Shown here one piece after another: positions 44,824 to 54,796 of a stretch of 64,000 nucleotides of DNA. How positions within the stretch are numbered: the stretch's first letter is position 1; every line of letters begins with the position of its first letter. The stretch is from Methanococcus maripaludis. GTDB lineage: Archaea; AGJL01; Methanococci; Methanococcales; Methanococcaceae. A model generated the notes under the pieces. It had not been told where the DNA came from. It made no database searches and worked only from the letters and a program-made list of their open reading frames with translations. The stretch lies in NCBI RefSeq assembly GCF_013760955.1, contig NZ_JACDUL010000004.1, positions 124,001 through 188,000 of the forward strand. Direction: 5' to 3'. A program made the position numbers and the translations under genes.

Positions 44824-45231
44824 ATGTTTAAAACAACCGTAACCCCCCGATTTGGCGATGTTGATGGATTAAAACATGTAAACAACATCGTACCTGCAAT
44901 TTGGTTTGAACAGGCCAGAAATCCATTATTCGAAATATTTGTACCAGACTTTGATTTAAGCTACGAAAAATGGAATTTGATAATGGTAAGAACGGAATTT
45001 GACTTCGTAGGCCAGATGTATCTTGGAATGGATGTTGAAATTAGATCATATATCTCAAAAATTGGAAACTCATCATTTACAATGTACCAGGAAGCATGGC
45101 AAAACGGCAAATTGGCAGTAAAAGGAAAAGCAGTTGCTGTTCACTATGATTTTATAAATCAAAAGTCAGTTCCAATACCGGATTCCATTAAAGAAAAGTT
45201 AAAAGAACACTTTATCGAAGGAATCGATTAA
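44824..45231 (+). CDS. Acyl-CoA thioesterase, hotdog fold
   Basis: 135 residues, a 4-hydroxybenzoyl-CoA thioesterase-type hotdog domain. RFGDVDGLKHVNNIVPAIWFEQARNPLF is the catalytic helix with the Asp-His pair. It would hydrolyse acyl-CoA to acid and CoA. The ATG at 44824 follows CGTGATAATA. It sits between the regulator and the acyl-CoA ligase and runs counter to the ligase, so the two may set the acyl-CoA level. Confidence 0.85.
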   Translation: MFKTTVTPRFGDVDGLKHVNNIVPAIWFEQARNPLFEIFVPDFDLSYEKWNLIMVRTEFDFVGQMYLGMDVEIRSYISKIGNSSFTMYQEAWQNGKLAVKGKAVAVHYDFINQKSVPIPDSIKEKLKEHFIEGID

Positions 45232-45252
45232 TACCACAATTAGAGGTACATT

Positions 45253-46902
45253 ATGCTTTTTACAAACGATACTATTGGAGCACTCTTTGAAAAGCAGGTT
45301 CGAAAAGACCCTGAAAGAGAATTCATGGTATATCCAGATAGAAATCTTAGATTAACATATAAAGAATTTGACGATAGAGTAAATATGCTCGCAAAAGGTC
45401 TTCTTGAAATTGGTATAACCAAAGGAGACCATGTTGGAATATGGGCTAAAAACGTTCCAGACTGGCTCACATTCATGTTTGCTACTGCAAAAATCGGAGC
45501 AGTTTTGGTTACCGTAAACACTGCATACAAAAGCCACGAACTTGCGTATGTCCTTAAACAGTCAGACATGAAAGCTCTTGCAATTATTGACGGATTTAGG
45601 GATACAAATTATATCGATATTTTGTATGAACTCGTTCCAGAATTAAAAACATGCCAGAGAGGCTGTTTAAACAGTTCGGAGTTTCCATTCCTAAAAAGCG
45701 TAATTTACGTTGGACAGGAAAAACACCGTGGAATGTACAACACGAACGAATTAATGCTTCTTGGAAAACACAACCCTGATGACGAACTCTTAAGGATTAA
45801 AAAAGAGTTAAATTGTGATGATGTAATCAACATGCAGTACACTTCAGGAACTACAGGCTTTCCAAAAGGAGTTATGTTAACACATAAAAACATCTTGAAT
45901 AACGGGTTTTACATTGGCGATAGGCAGAAATTTACTGAAGAAGACCGTTTATGTATCACTGTACCGCTTTTCCATTGTTTTGGTATTGTTCTTGCGGTTA
46001 TGGCAATTTTAACCCACGGGGGAACAATGGTAATGGTGGAGCTTTTTGACCCGCTTTTGGTTCTTGCAGCAGTTCAAAAAGAAAAGTGTACTGCCCTTTA
46101 TGGGGTACCAACCATGTTTATTGCAGAATACAGCCACCCGATGTTTGAAATGTTTGATCTTTCAAGTCTTCGTACTGGAATTATGGCAGGATCCACACCA
46201 CCAATAGAAGTCATGAAAAAAGTGGTTAAAGACATGTATATGACTGGAATAACGAGTGTATACGGTCTAACAGAAGGATCCCCAGGATTTACCCAAACCA
46301 GTATTGATGACTCGTTAGAAAAAAGAGTAAAAACTGTTGGAAGGAAATTACCCGAATGTGAAGTAAAACTTGTAGACCCTGAAACTGGCGAAACATTAGG
46401 CCCTGGAGAAATTGGGGAAATATGCTGTAAAGGCTACAATGTCATGAAAGGATACTATAAAATGCCTGAAAAGACTAAAGAAGTAATCGATGAAGATGGC
46501 TGGCTCCACAGTGGTGATTTAGCTACGGTAGATGAAGAAGGATACTATTCAATTGTGGGCCGTATCAAAGAAATGATTATACGTGGTGGGGAAAATATCT
46601 ACCCGCGAGAAATTGAAGAATTTTTATACACCATGCCCGGAATTAATGATGCACAAGTAATTGGAATTCCTGATGAAAAATACGGAGAAATTGTTGGTGC
46701 ATTTGTAATCCCTAAAGAAGGTTATGACATTAGAGAAGAAGACGTTAGAGACTTTGCACTTGATAAAATTGCAAGGTATAAAGTTCCAAAACATGTATTT
46801 GTAGTAAAAGAATTCCCTATGACTGCAAGCGGAAAAATACAGAAGTTTAAATTAACTGAACTTGCAGTTGAACTCTTAAAAAAAGAGAATGAAATATTAT
46901 AA
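45253..46902 (+). CDS. AMP-forming acyl-CoA synthetase
   Basis: 549 residues of the ANL superfamily. [18 protein letters not shown] is the P-loop (A3), YGLTEGSPG motif A5, [41 protein letters not shown] in outline A7-A8, and the A10 lysine is in [10 protein letters not shown]. The sequence is closest in character to medium/long-chain fatty acyl-CoA ligases. Archaeal membranes lack fatty acids, so the substrate may be an exogenous or branched-chain acid. Start ATG follows AGAGGTACATT. Last gene of the three-gene operon. Confidence 0.9.
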   Translation: MLFTNDTIGALFEKQVRKDPEREFMVYPDRNLRLTYKEFDDRVNMLAKGLLEIGITKGDHVGIWAKNVPDWLTFMFATAKIGAVLVTVNTAYKSHELAYVLKQSDMKALAIIDGFRDTNYIDILYELVPELKTCQRGCLNSSEFPFLKSVIYVGQEKHRGMYNTNELMLLGKHNPDDELLRIKKELNCDDVINMQYTSGTTGFPKGVMLTHKNILNNGFYIGDRQKFTEEDRLCITVPLFHCFGIVLAVMAILTHGGTMVMVELFDPLLVLAAVQKEKCTALYGVPTMFIAEYSHPMFEMFDLSSLRTGIMAGSTPPIEVMKKVVKDMYMTGITSVYGLTEGSPGFTQTSIDDSLEKRVKTVGRKLPECEVKLVDPETGETLGPGEIGEICCKGYNVMKGYYKMPEKTKEVIDEDGWLHSGDLATVDEEGYYSIVGRIKEMIIRGGENIYPREIEEFLYTMPGINDAQVIGIPDEKYGEIVGAFVIPKEGYDIREEDVRDFALDKIARYKVPKHVFVVKEFPMTASGKIQKFKLTELAVELLKKENEIL

Positions 46903-46938
46903 TACCTTTTTTATAATTTTTAGATTTATGGTAAAATT

Positions 46939-47862
46939 ATGCAGTATATCGATAAATCAAAAGAAGAATTTTTATCCGAAATTTACAGAATAGTTGAAAA
47001 AATAAGATTAAAAATTGGCCTCAATAAGTCAGAAATTACAATTTCGGATTTTGAATTTAAAATTGATGCCGAAAATAAAGATAATCTAATTTTAATGTTT
47101 TATACGCCTACAAGAACTGACAAATCGCTATTAATCGGGCCTGGTGGATGGGTAATCGGAAAATTAAGAGAAAAATTAAATGATAATTTCAAAGAAAATT
47201 TGATTATTCGCGTAGAAAGTTATATCGATAGAAAAAAGGAACTTGAAACCATTGAAAATTCAGTTTTCCAGTTGAAAAAGAATGGATTAGACATATCTTC
47301 TAAAAAAGATGCTTTAGTAGTTATACAGTGTGAAAACGATCTTTCATCAATTGATTTTATAAAAAAATATTTTAACCCGTTTTGCATAACGTTCGACCTT
47401 GGAACTGCGATGCTACCCCATAAAAACAGGAACAGGATTGAACAAGTTTTGAACGACAAAAATATAAATTACGAAATTTTAAGTCCCTATTTATTAAATA
47501 ATAAGCAGATTATTGACGCCATATCAAAAAACCCCTGTGAAATCGTTTGTAATACATTAATTTCTGAAATGATAACTTATGCAGAAGATAAAAACTTTGA
47601 AATAATAATTTTCAACCATTTTAACAAAGATTATGAATTAATAAATGGAATTCACATAATAAATTTCTTAAAAATGTTTCCAGTTAAGTTGAACTCATTG
47701 ATACATAAGGGCAGAAGTTTAGATTGCCCACTGTTCATACAATCCTGCAAAAGAAACAAAATAACGAAAACATTCAAAGTGAAACAGATCGTTTCAGAAG
47801 TCTACAGCGGTCTCGTAGAACCTACTGAAGGTGCAGAAGAAATTATGAAATATTTAAAATAA
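46939..47862 (+). CDS. KH-domain protein with PP-loop-like ATPase region
   Basis: 307 residues. Residues about 40-95 resemble a KH domain with the GPGGWVIG loop. The following 200 residues have the strand-helix order of PP-loop ATP pyrophosphatases (DALVVIQCENDLSSIDFIKKYF, TFDLGTAMLP, PCEIVC, IIIFNHFN), but the SGGxDS loop reads CENDLSS, so ATP binding may be lost or altered. PCEIVC could hold a metal or persulfide. It suggests tRNA thiolation-type ancestry. Next to mfnD, 18 bases on, and probably cotranscribed. Function unknown. Confidence 0.6.
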   Translation: MQYIDKSKEEFLSEIYRIVEKIRLKIGLNKSEITISDFEFKIDAENKDNLILMFYTPTRTDKSLLIGPGGWVIGKLREKLNDNFKENLIIRVESYIDRKKELETIENSVFQLKKNGLDISSKKDALVVIQCENDLSSIDFIKKYFNPFCITFDLGTAMLPHKNRNRIEQVLNDKNINYEILSPYLLNNKQIIDAISKNPCEIVCNTLISEMITYAEDKNFEIIIFNHFNKDYELINGIHIINFLKMFPVKLNSLIHKGRSLDCPLFIQSCKRNKITKTFKVKQIVSEVYSGLVEPTEGAEEIMKYLK

Positions 47863-47880
47863 ATTTTAAAGAGTGAAAAC

Positions 47881-48789
47881 TTGAATGGCAAAAAAATATT
47901 TCTTTTTGAATTTACGGTTGGGACAGGACTCGTTCCCGATGAACTCCTTGCTGAAGGAAAATTAATGTTTGATATATTGCTAAATCAATTTTTAGATGAA
48001 AATTATACTGTTAAAACCGTAATTTGTGAAAAAATAGTTAAAAAATATCCAGAATATGCCAAAATAGAAAATTTAGAGGTAACAGTATCTGATAATTACA
48101 TAAATTCAGTTAAAGGGTGTTTAAAGGATTCAAATTTTGCACTTGTAATTGCTCCTGAAGAAGATATGATATTATACGACTTAACCGAACTTATCGAAGA
48201 AAGCGGCTGTTTAAATTTAGGCTGTGAAAAATTGGGCGTAAAAATTGCAGGAGATAAATTTTTAACATATGAGGCGATTAAAAATGTCGTAAATACTCCA
48301 AAAACGTTTCCCCTAAAGAGATACGTTGTAAAAAACAGGCTCGGCTGTGACAGCACTCACGATATGTTTGATGAAAACTACATTGTTCAGGAGTTTATTG
48401 AAGGAGAACCTTATTCCATTATTTTTATTGCGAAAAATAAAAAATTCTATCCGCTCTGCATGAACAAACAGTATATTGAAGAAAGATACTGCGGTGGGGA
48501 AATAAATATTGACCATCCGTTAAAAGAAAAGGCAATTTTAGAATGTAAAAAAACTCTTGAACAAATCGATGGAATTAACGGTTACGTTGGAGTAGATTTC
48601 ATGATTGATAGGGAAGAAATATCGATTTTAGAGGTAAATCCGAGAATTACAACTTCTATTTGTGGAATTAAATCAAAACCATCCGTTGGAAAGCTTTTGA
48701 TCGATAATGTACTCAAAAAAGAGATAAATTTTGAAGTTGAACCTGGTTTAAAATTTAAAAGAAATGAGTCAGGATTTGAATTTTTATAA
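47881..48789 (+). CDS. mfnD: Tyramine--L-glutamate ligase MfnD (ATP-grasp)
   Basis: 302 residues. MfnD joins tyramine and glutamate in methanofuran synthesis, the C1 carrier of the first step of methanogenesis. It is an ATP-grasp enzyme: KIAGDKFLTYEAIK, YIVQEFIEGEPYSIIFIAK, GYVGVDFMIDREEISILEVNPRITTS in outline (metal-binding Glu and Asn). The N-terminal LFEFTVGTGLVPDELLAEGKLM is typical of this family. A TTG start follows GAGTGAAAAC. Cotranscription with the KH/PP-loop-like gene is likely. Confidence 0.85.
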   Translation: MNGKKIFLFEFTVGTGLVPDELLAEGKLMFDILLNQFLDENYTVKTVICEKIVKKYPEYAKIENLEVTVSDNYINSVKGCLKDSNFALVIAPEEDMILYDLTELIEESGCLNLGCEKLGVKIAGDKFLTYEAIKNVVNTPKTFPLKRYVVKNRLGCDSTHDMFDENYIVQEFIEGEPYSIIFIAKNKKFYPLCMNKQYIEERYCGGEINIDHPLKEKAILECKKTLEQIDGINGYVGVDFMIDREEISILEVNPRITTSICGIKSKPSVGKLLIDNVLKKEINFEVEPGLKFKRNESGFEFL

Positions 48790-48854
48790 GATTTATTTTA
48801 AATTCTAAAAATTTAACTATTTTAAAATACAGATATTGCTACGAGGGATAAACC

Positions 48855-49337
48855 ATGGACTTCGTAAAATCTGGAAAATGTCTTTCATTTTTTGTTGAAG
48901 AATTTAAATCCGAAGTTGAATCTAAAAACGCTAAAAAAGTAGTTTATATCGGTTCAAAAGGGGTTTGCTTTTCAATGGCCCAGCTTTTTGGATATTCGAT
49001 TAGAAATACTGTTGAAAATCAATATTTCGTTCCTGATGGAGAAATTGAAAATTCTGTAGAATATGAACTTACCGATATTGGATACCGTTTTTTTGGACTT
49101 GAAAATAAAAAAAATCTGATAAATCCTGATATTTTAGTTATTATGGGTGGAATTGCAACGAAACATTCAAAAGCTACGCCTGATGAAATAAATAATGTAA
49201 TAAAACGTTTGAATCCTAAAAAAATTATTGGAATAAGCATTTGTGATGTGATTAAAGAAGCCGGATGGTTAAGAAAAATTGATTTTGATCTAATAATTGA
49301 TGGAACATTGGATCCCGTAAATTTATGGAAAAAATAG
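48855..49337 (+). CDS. DUF2124 family protein
   Basis: 160 residues, alpha/beta, with KKVVYIGSKGVCFSMAQLFGYSIR near the N-terminus, DILVIMGGIATKHSKATPDE in the middle and IIGISICDVIKEAGWL near the end. These fit DUF2124, a methanogen family of unknown function with solved structures. No membrane segments. Start ATG follows AGGGATAAACC. It lies 65 bases after mfnD. Confidence 0.8.
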   Translation: MDFVKSGKCLSFFVEEFKSEVESKNAKKVVYIGSKGVCFSMAQLFGYSIRNTVENQYFVPDGEIENSVEYELTDIGYRFFGLENKKNLINPDILVIMGGIATKHSKATPDEINNVIKRLNPKKIIGISICDVIKEAGWLRKIDFDLIIDGTLDPVNLWKK

Positions 49338-49482
49338 ATTTAAAATATTTATCGCCGATATAACCTTTTTTAGTAAATTGCCCCAACAAAACTGTTCTTT
49401 TTTTAAATATTCCCGCAATGTGTATATATTATTGAAAAAAGATAATTATACGTTGAAATTAAAATTATATTTTGGGGTAATT

Positions 49483-49773
49483 ATGGGGGCACTTACAGAA
49501 TATTTAGAATTAAAAGATGAAGCATACCAGATAAAAGAAGAAGTTTCAAGGATAATGATCGATAGAAATAGAACCACATCTGAAAGACGGGAAATTGTAG
49601 AAAGCTTGCAAAAGAAATTGAGATCAAAAAATCAAAAAATTAGAATATTACATGACAAAATAATAACATACTACCTCTTTCCAGGAATGCTCATTATCGT
49701 AGCGGCTTTAGCATTTCAATATTCGGAATCTTTTAAGGAAATGATGATTGAAATGGTGATGAAGTTTATTTAA
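49483..49773 (+). CDS. Coiled-coil membrane protein
   Basis: About 96 residues. A charged helical region (5-60; EYLELKDEAYQIKEEVSRIM...) likely forms a coiled coil. One transmembrane segment follows (YYLFPGMLIIVAALAFQY). The ATG at 49483 follows TTGGGGTAATT; the 35 upstream in-frame residues look like leader. Similar in plan to archaeal two-part membrane assembly factors but not recognised. Confidence 0.65.
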   Translation: MGALTEYLELKDEAYQIKEEVSRIMIDRNRTTSERREIVESLQKKLRSKNQKIRILHDKIITYYLFPGMLIIVAALAFQYSESFKEMMIEMVMKFI

Positions 49774-49868
49774 ATGCTCTTTTTTGTTTTTAAATTATTT
49801 TCGATTCCTATTTAACGGAAAAATACATTATACAATTTTATTAGTTTTTAAAAGATTACGGTGTAACT

Positions 49869-50303
49869 ATGGATGAAAACGAATCATTTTCTGATGAAAA
49901 ATTATCTGAATTAATGGAAATTGTTAAAAAAAGATATGGGAAAATCCCATACATTATTGAAAAAATGAAAAACAATCTAAAGCTTTTGGAATCAAAAATC
50001 AACTACGATGAAGCTGTTGTTGATGATTACAAACATATTGACCCAAAAACTGCTGAATTAATTTCTATTGCAGTTGTTTCTGCTCTAGGGTGTGACCACT
50101 GCATCGAATTTCATATCGAAGCTGCGAAAAAAATGGGAATTACTGAAGAACAAATCATGACTGCTGTTTTGATTGCAGGATCGCTCTCAAATGCAGCAGT
50201 TCTTTCAAAGTCAACCCGTGCAATCCAAAAAGTAAACAATACGCTAAAATACAATGAAAACAGCATCAGCTGTCCAGAATGCAATATTTCTGGAATAAAA
50301 TAA
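49869..50303 (+). CDS. Carboxymuconolactone decarboxylase (AhpD-like) family protein
   Basis: 144 residues. The CMD core holds ALGCDHCIEFHIEAAKKMGITEEQI, with the redox CxxC and His of AhpD-like peroxidases. An extra C-terminal CPEC motif ends the protein. It is probably a thiol oxidoreductase or peroxide defence protein. Start ATG follows CGGTGTAACT. Convergent with taw2. Confidence 0.87.
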   Translation: MDENESFSDEKLSELMEIVKKRYGKIPYIIEKMKNNLKLLESKINYDEAVVDDYKHIDPKTAELISIAVVSALGCDHCIEFHIEAAKKMGITEEQIMTAVLIAGSLSNAAVLSKSTRAIQKVNNTLKYNENSISCPECNISGIK

Positions 50304-50315
50304 GTTTTTACTTTT

Positions 50316-51077
50316 TTAAATTTTTGAAAATTTTGCATCAACTACGATATGCCAAACTCCGGGAGAATACTTCTTTATTTTATTAATTTTATATTCATCC
50401 ATTTTATAGCCGTTTTTCTCTGCATGATATTTTAAACGCTCAATCGGGCGAGCGTCCAGTATATTTTCATGAACTGTTTCGTGGTAGTGGATTATCCCAC
50501 CATCTTCATGAAGTATTTCAAAAGCTTTATCCAAAAATTTGTGGGTTTTTAAAACATAGCCCATCGAAATCCTGTTTGCAATGTTTTTTAGTGGAAAGTC
50601 CCTATTGTCGCCCCAAATTGGAGTTACATTTTCGAGTTTATTTAATTTTATATTTTCAGAAAGGTAATAATAGGAATCAGGGTTTAATTCAAGAGCATAA
50701 ATCATTTTAGGATTTGAATATTTTGCGATAGGAATTGTAAAGTACCCAATTCCTGCAAACATGTCAACAACAGTTTCATTGCTGTTTGAAAGAATACTTA
50801 TTCGTTTTCGCTCTTCTAAATTTCCCATGCTCCACATTACTTTTGATACATCGATTTTAAAAAAACATCCGTGTTCTTTGTGTATCGTTTCTGTTTCATT
50901 TCCGTAGATCAATTTTATTTTTGGAGTTCTCAAGTCTCCCGTGATATAAGTATTGTATTTTACAATAGTTTTACATTTTGTCTTATTTACCAAGTAATCG
51001 ATTTCAATATCGTTTAAATTCTTTTTAACGATTAAAATGTCGCCTATTTTTTGATATTTTGGTGTTTTAAATTCCAT
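50316..51077 (-). CDS. taw2: tRNA(Phe) 4-demethylwyosine aminocarboxypropyltransferase Taw2
   Basis: 253 residues. Taw2 transfers the 3-amino-3-carboxypropyl group of SAM to imG-14 at position 37 of tRNA(Phe) in wyosine synthesis. VDMFAGIGYFTIPIAK is motif I and ALELNPDSYYYLSENIKLN motif II. At motif IV it has GYVLKTHKFL and HYHETV rather than the NLP motif of Trm5, which favours Taw2 over m1G37 methyltransferase. The ATG at 51077 follows CGTGAATAGT. Confidence 0.8.
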   Translation of the reverse strand: MEFKTPKYQKIGDILIVKKNLNDIEIDYLVNKTKCKTIVKYNTYITGDLRTPKIKLIYGNETETIHKEHGCFFKIDVSKVMWSMGNLEERKRISILSNSNETVVDMFAGIGYFTIPIAKYSNPKMIYALELNPDSYYYLSENIKLNKLENVTPIWGDNRDFPLKNIANRISMGYVLKTHKFLDKAFEILHEDGGIIHYHETVHENILDARPIERLKYHAEKNGYKMDEYKINKIKKYSPGVWHIVVDAKFSKI

Positions 51078-51140
51078 ACTATTCACGTAAATTTTAATTA
51101 AGATTAATCTCGATTTATAAAATTTAAAAAAAAGAAATTC

Positions 51141-51656
51141 TTATTTTCCAAGCGCTTCTGCAATTTTTAATCCAAATTCTTTTGCAGCATCGGGGTTTCT
51201 TCCAGTAATTACTTTTCCATCGACAATTACAGCTTCATCAAGGTAAATCGCCCCATTCTGTTGCAGAACTGAAATAGATTCGTCATCAGGATATACTGTT
51301 GCTTTTTTACCAGTTAAAAGTCCTGCTTGTGCAAGAACTGCTGGTGAAATACATATTGCAGCAGTAATCTTCCCTTGTTTGTTAAATTCTTTTAAAAGTT
51401 CAAGTAATTTTTCGTTATTCCATAGAAAATCTCTTGAACCTCCTCCTCCAACAATAACTATCGCATCGAAATCATTTGGATTTATTTCTTCAATTGTTTT
51501 TGTTGTGGTCATTACTTTGCCCATAACTCCCTTGTGCTGTCCAATTTTAGTTGAAACTACCTGTGTAGCGATATTTTTACTCTGAAATACCTGTAAAGGT
51601 TCAAAAAGCTCTTCATCCCTAAATTTTTCTGGTGCAATTACCATTACTATAGCCAC
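51141..51656 (-). CDS. DJ-1/PfpI family protein
   Basis: 171 residues. PEKFRDEELFEPLQVF holds the conserved Glu, IVIVGGGGSRDF the nucleophile-elbow partner strand, and AAICISPAVLAQAGLLTGKKAT the reactive Cys. PfpI-type proteins act as proteases, glyoxalase III or deglycases; which is not clear. The GTG at 51656 follows GGAGGGATTTTC; the frame stays open upstream to 52043 but that part overlaps the plus-strand gene at 51778 and lacks protein character. Divergent promoters occupy 51657-51777. Confidence 0.88.
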   Translation of the reverse strand: MAIVMVIAPEKFRDEELFEPLQVFQSKNIATQVVSTKIGQHKGVMGKVMTTTKTIEEINPNDFDAIVIVGGGGSRDFLWNNEKLLELLKEFNKQGKITAAICISPAVLAQAGLLTGKKATVYPDDESISVLQQNGAIYLDEAVIVDGKVITGRNPDAAKEFGLKIAEALGK

Positions 51657-51777
51657 GAAAATCCCTCCTTCTTCGCTTTCGATATTTAAACATATATATC
51701 TTAATTTATAAAAACGTAAATAATGTAAATACAATTTAACTATTAAAAAGTACAATATTTGAACCATTCGTGAAAAA

Positions 51778-52074
51778 ATGAACATTAATTCGATAAAACC
51801 CGATTTCAAAAAATTAATAATTTCTATTGCCCTAGATATCGTTGGTATGACCACATATTTAATTCCAGGACTTGGAGAATCTGGAGATTTAGTATGGGCG
51901 CCAGTATACGCATTAATTATTAGAAATTTATACCATTCCTCACTTTTAGGAATTTTTGGTGGAGTTGAAGAAATTTTAATTGGAACAGATGCAATTCCTT
52001 CAGCAACAATATTTTGGATACTTGAAACGCTTGGAATTATCAAAAATAAAGAATTTCAGGAACTTTACAAATAA
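51778..52074 (+). CDS. Small membrane protein, unknown
   Basis: 98 residues. Two hydrophobic stretches: LIISIALDIVGMTTYLIPGLGESGDLVWAPVYALII in outline (12-48) and the C-terminal ATIFWILETLGII. The GLGESGDLVWAP motif recalls small archaeal and algal integral membrane proteins of unknown role. Start ATG follows CGTGAAAAA. Twelve bases precede the UPF0146 gene, so it probably starts a three-gene operon ending at 53343. Confidence 0.65.
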   Translation: MNINSIKPDFKKLIISIALDIVGMTTYLIPGLGESGDLVWAPVYALIIRNLYHSSLLGIFGGVEEILIGTDAIPSATIFWILETLGIIKNKEFQELYK

Positions 52075-52085
52075 AGGGATAATTA

Positions 52086-52499
52086 ATGGATACAATTTGT
52101 AAATATATCGATGAAAATTATAGCGATATTAAAAATAAAGAGTTAAAAATCGCAGAACTTGGAATTGGCTTTTATTTCGATAACGCTAAAAAGTTAAAAG
52201 ATTCCGGCTTTGATGTGATTGTTATTGATATAAACAAAAATGCAGTTTTAGATGCAGAAAAAAACGGCCTAAATGCATTTTATGATGATTTATTTAACCC
52301 AAATTTTGAAATTTATAAAAATGTTGGACTAATTTACTCGTTTAGGCCCCCAAGGGACCTCCAACCATTTATTTTAGAAATTGCAAAAAAAATAAACTGT
52401 GATTTGATTGTAAAAGCACTCAGTGGCGAAGAGCCTATTGAAAAATTAAAACTCGTAAATTACAATGGAAAACCAATTTACGTGTGGAAAAGGGATTAA
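52086..52499 (+). CDS. UPF0146 family protein (methyltransferase-like fold)
   Basis: 137 residues. IAELGIGFYFDNAKKLKDSGFDVIVIDINKNAV resembles the SAM-binding half of a Rossmann methyltransferase; SFRPPRDLQPFI replaces the catalytic motif. UPF0146 is an archaeal family without assigned function. Start ATG follows AGGGATAATTA. It ends one base before the next gene. Confidence 0.82.
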   Translation: MDTICKYIDENYSDIKNKELKIAELGIGFYFDNAKKLKDSGFDVIVIDINKNAVLDAEKNGLNAFYDDLFNPNFEIYKNVGLIYSFRPPRDLQPFILEIAKKINCDLIVKALSGEEPIEKLKLVNYNGKPIYVWKRD

Positions 52500-52500
52500 A

Positions 52501-53343
52501 ATGGATATTTTAAAAGAACTTCCAATAACCGACAATCACATCCATATCGACCCAGTAAATGGACTCGGTCCTGAAAAAGTTACAAAGACTTTTAAAAATG
52601 CAGGCGGAAAGGTGATGATTATACCAAATAAACCTGCATTTAGCACCAATTTGACTAAACCAATGGATGAAATGGTTTCAATAATCGAAAAAGTAAGGGA
52701 AAATGGAGTAATCGCATTTGGAATTTTAGGAGTTCACCCTGCAGAATTAACGGTAATGATTAAAAATGGAATCGAACTTGAAACTGCAAAAAATTACATG
52801 ACAAACGCACTTGATTACGCGAAAAATTTGGTTTTAGAAAATGACAATTTAATCGGAATTGGCGAAGTTGGAAGGCCACATTATGAAGTTGAAGAAAAAA
52901 TATGGGATGTTTCAAATGAAATTCTGACTTATTCAATGGAAATTGCAAAAGATATTGATTGTGCAGTGCAGATACATGCGGAAAGTTGCTCAAGAGAACA
53001 GTTTAAGGAATTTTCAGAAATGACAAAATCTGTGAAACTTTCTCCAGAAAAAGTTATAAAACATCACTCATCAGACATGGTTTTAGAAGGTGAAGAATTT
53101 GGAATTTTTCCGTCAATCGTTGCTTCAAAACCGGTTGATACTGCAATTGAAAAATCTACCCGTTTTTTGATGGAAACTGACTATATCGATGACTTAAAAA
53201 GACCTGGAGTTGTTCTTGGAATAAAAACGGTTCCAAGAAAAACCAGACAGTTGCTTGAAAATGAAATAATTGATGAAGAAAAGTGCTTTAAAATTCATAA
53301 AGAAAACGTAGAAAAAGTGTATGGAATTGAAATCGAATTTTAG
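52501..53343 (+). CDS. TatD-related metal-dependent hydrolase
   Basis: 280 residues, TIM-barrel amidohydrolase type. DNHIHIDP gives the first metal HxH pair, GVHPAE and [10 protein letters not shown] hold the Glu ligand, and QIHAES and KHHSSD further ligands. It resembles TatD deoxyribonuclease relatives in archaea (COG1099), but substrate is unknown. The ATG at 52501 directly follows the UPF0146 stop. Its 3' end touches the convergent flaK stop (4-base overlap). Confidence 0.85.
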   Translation: MDILKELPITDNHIHIDPVNGLGPEKVTKTFKNAGGKVMIIPNKPAFSTNLTKPMDEMVSIIEKVRENGVIAFGILGVHPAELTVMIKNGIELETAKNYMTNALDYAKNLVLENDNLIGIGEVGRPHYEVEEKIWDVSNEILTYSMEIAKDIDCAVQIHAESCSREQFKEFSEMTKSVKLSPEKVIKHHSSDMVLEGEEFGIFPSIVASKPVDTAIEKSTRFLMETDYIDDLKRPGVVLGIKTVPRKTRQLLENEIIDEEKCFKIHKENVEKVYGIEIEF

Positions 53344-54032
53344 AATGGAATTATAAGATCGAGTATTCTGTCCCCGATTATTGGAGTTACTAAATATGAA
53401 AGCGTTATTGGAATTATAAGCGGAATCTGTGGAGTAACCCATAATTCTTCTTCATCGACATATTTTGAAAAATCTTCGTCATCTGATGCTGGGAAAAAAT
53501 TTATCTTGTTGTTTTGACCCATTATCAGTCTTTTTTGCTCTTTTGCAACATTTACTTTCATTTTTTCTCCAAAAAACATTAAAATAAATTCTTTACCAGT
53601 TTTTGGTTTTATGCCGTTTAAAATATTTCTAAATAATATAACAAACGGCAAAAATACCATGAAAAATATTCCATTTATAAAAACCATTATCGGAAAAGTG
53701 GGCATGTAATTTAAGTTTAAAAGTGTTCCAAGGGACGTGTAAATTGGCATCTGGAATTTTGGAACTAATGCACCAAGTCCGATTAGCATTTTTCCATCTC
53801 CGCCACCAATTCCTGATAAAAACATCATATATCCCAAAATAAAGCAGATTACAAACCCCGAAATTGAATTTATCAAAATTGAATAATCTGAAAAAGTAAT
53901 TGATGCATAAATCGCAAATAAAACCCCAAATACTGCTAAAAAAATCCAAATGTAGTCTTCAATTTCTCGACTTCTGAAATCCATAACTGATGCCATAATT
54001 AATCCCAGTGCTCCGATAACGTATTCTATCAA
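53340..54032 (-). CDS. flaK: Preflagellin (archaellin) peptidase FlaK
   Basis: 230 residues with six hydrophobic segments. FlaK removes class III signal peptides from archaellins before filament assembly. Catalytic aspartates are Asp18 ([15 protein letters not shown]) and the GxGD motif Asp ([15 protein letters not shown], near residue 79). It matches the M. maripaludis enzyme whose crystal structure is known. A TTG start follows GGGCGATAGT. It is not adjacent to fla genes here. The two class III signal proteins at 12060 and 12855 have pilin-type Gly/Gln sites more likely cut by EppA. Confidence 0.95.
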   Translation of the reverse strand: MIEYVIGALGLIMASVMDFRSREIEDYIWIFLAVFGVLFAIYASITFSDYSILINSISGFVICFILGYMMFLSGIGGGDGKMLIGLGALVPKFQMPIYTSLGTLLNLNYMPTFPIMVFINGIFFMVFLPFVILFRNILNGIKPKTGKEFILMFFGEKMKVNVAKEQKRLIMGQNNKINFFPASDDEDFSKYVDEEELWVTPQIPLIIPITLSYLVTPIIGDRILDLIIPF

Positions 54033-54073
54033 ACTATCGCCCCTTAATTTAATAAATATAAATTATGTTAAAA

Positions 54074-54676
54074 CTATTCTTTATCTGTTTTTAATGATTT
54101 TAAAACCCTGTATCCGCCAGATATTGTGACTGTTTCAACATTTCCATAAATTTCTTCCATAAATTTGGTAAGTGATTTTGCACCATGCTTTGTTTGGATA
54201 ACTACCCAGATCGATCCGTTTTCATTTAAAAGATCGTGTCCTTCAGAAATAATTTTGTGAATTAACTCTTTTCCTGCTTTTATCGGTGGATTTGAAATAA
54301 TTAAACTGTATTTTTTATTTTTTACTTTTTCATACAAGTCCCCTTGGAAAACTTCGATGTTTTTCTCGGATTTTCCATTTAATTTTACATTTTTTCTTGT
54401 GAGGCTAACAGAACGGTTGTTTACATCAGTCATTGTAACTGAATTAACTTCGTCGACAATTGAAATTCCAATAACTCCGTATCCGCATCCAACATCTAAA
54501 ACATCGTCTGATTTTGAAAGTTCCAATTCCTCGACAAGTATTATGGTTCCCTTATCGATTTTTTTTGGAGAGAAAACTCCTCTGTCTGTATTAAATGAAA
54601 ATTTTTTTCCACGAAGTATACCTGAAACTGTGGATTCGTCATGTTTTGAATCCGGATTTTCTGAAAAGTAGTGCAT
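54074..54676 (-). CDS. Class I SAM methyltransferase, RsmC-like
   Basis: 200 residues. [16 protein letters not shown] is motif [13 protein letters not shown] motif II, and [15 protein letters not shown] the NPP(I) motif of amino-group N-methyltransferases acting on rRNA guanine. [15 protein letters not shown] is typical of the RsmC/MJ0882-type family. A ribosomal RNA m2G target is likely. It is followed by flaK on the same strand and divergent from argF. Confidence 0.85.
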   Translation of the reverse strand: MHYFSENPDSKHDESTVSGILRGKKFSFNTDRGVFSPKKIDKGTIILVEELELSKSDDVLDVGCGYGVIGISIVDEVNSVTMTDVNNRSVSLTRKNVKLNGKSEKNIEVFQGDLYEKVKNKKYSLIISNPPIKAGKELIHKIISEGHDLLNENGSIWVVIQTKHGAKSLTKFMEEIYGNVETVTISGGYRVLKSLKTDKE

Positions 54677-54796
54677 GACATTTCAACTCTTGATTGTACG
54701 TACCTAATATTTAGGAATATTTTAAATATAAGATGTATATTAAATTTTATCTTCAATTGTATTTTTGATTGTTTTAATGTTTTTAGTGGTGGTACT

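Noticed and set aside
51657-52043. Long N-terminal extension of the DJ-1/PfpI frame
   Set aside because: It overlaps the plus-strand gene at 51778 and the divergent promoters; GGAGGGATTTTC followed by GTG at 51656 marks the true start.
53340-54032. FlaK taken as the peptidase for the two class III proteins at 12060 and 12855
   Set aside because: Those proteins have pilin-type G/Q sites; in Methanococcus such sites are processed by EppA, so I do not link them.
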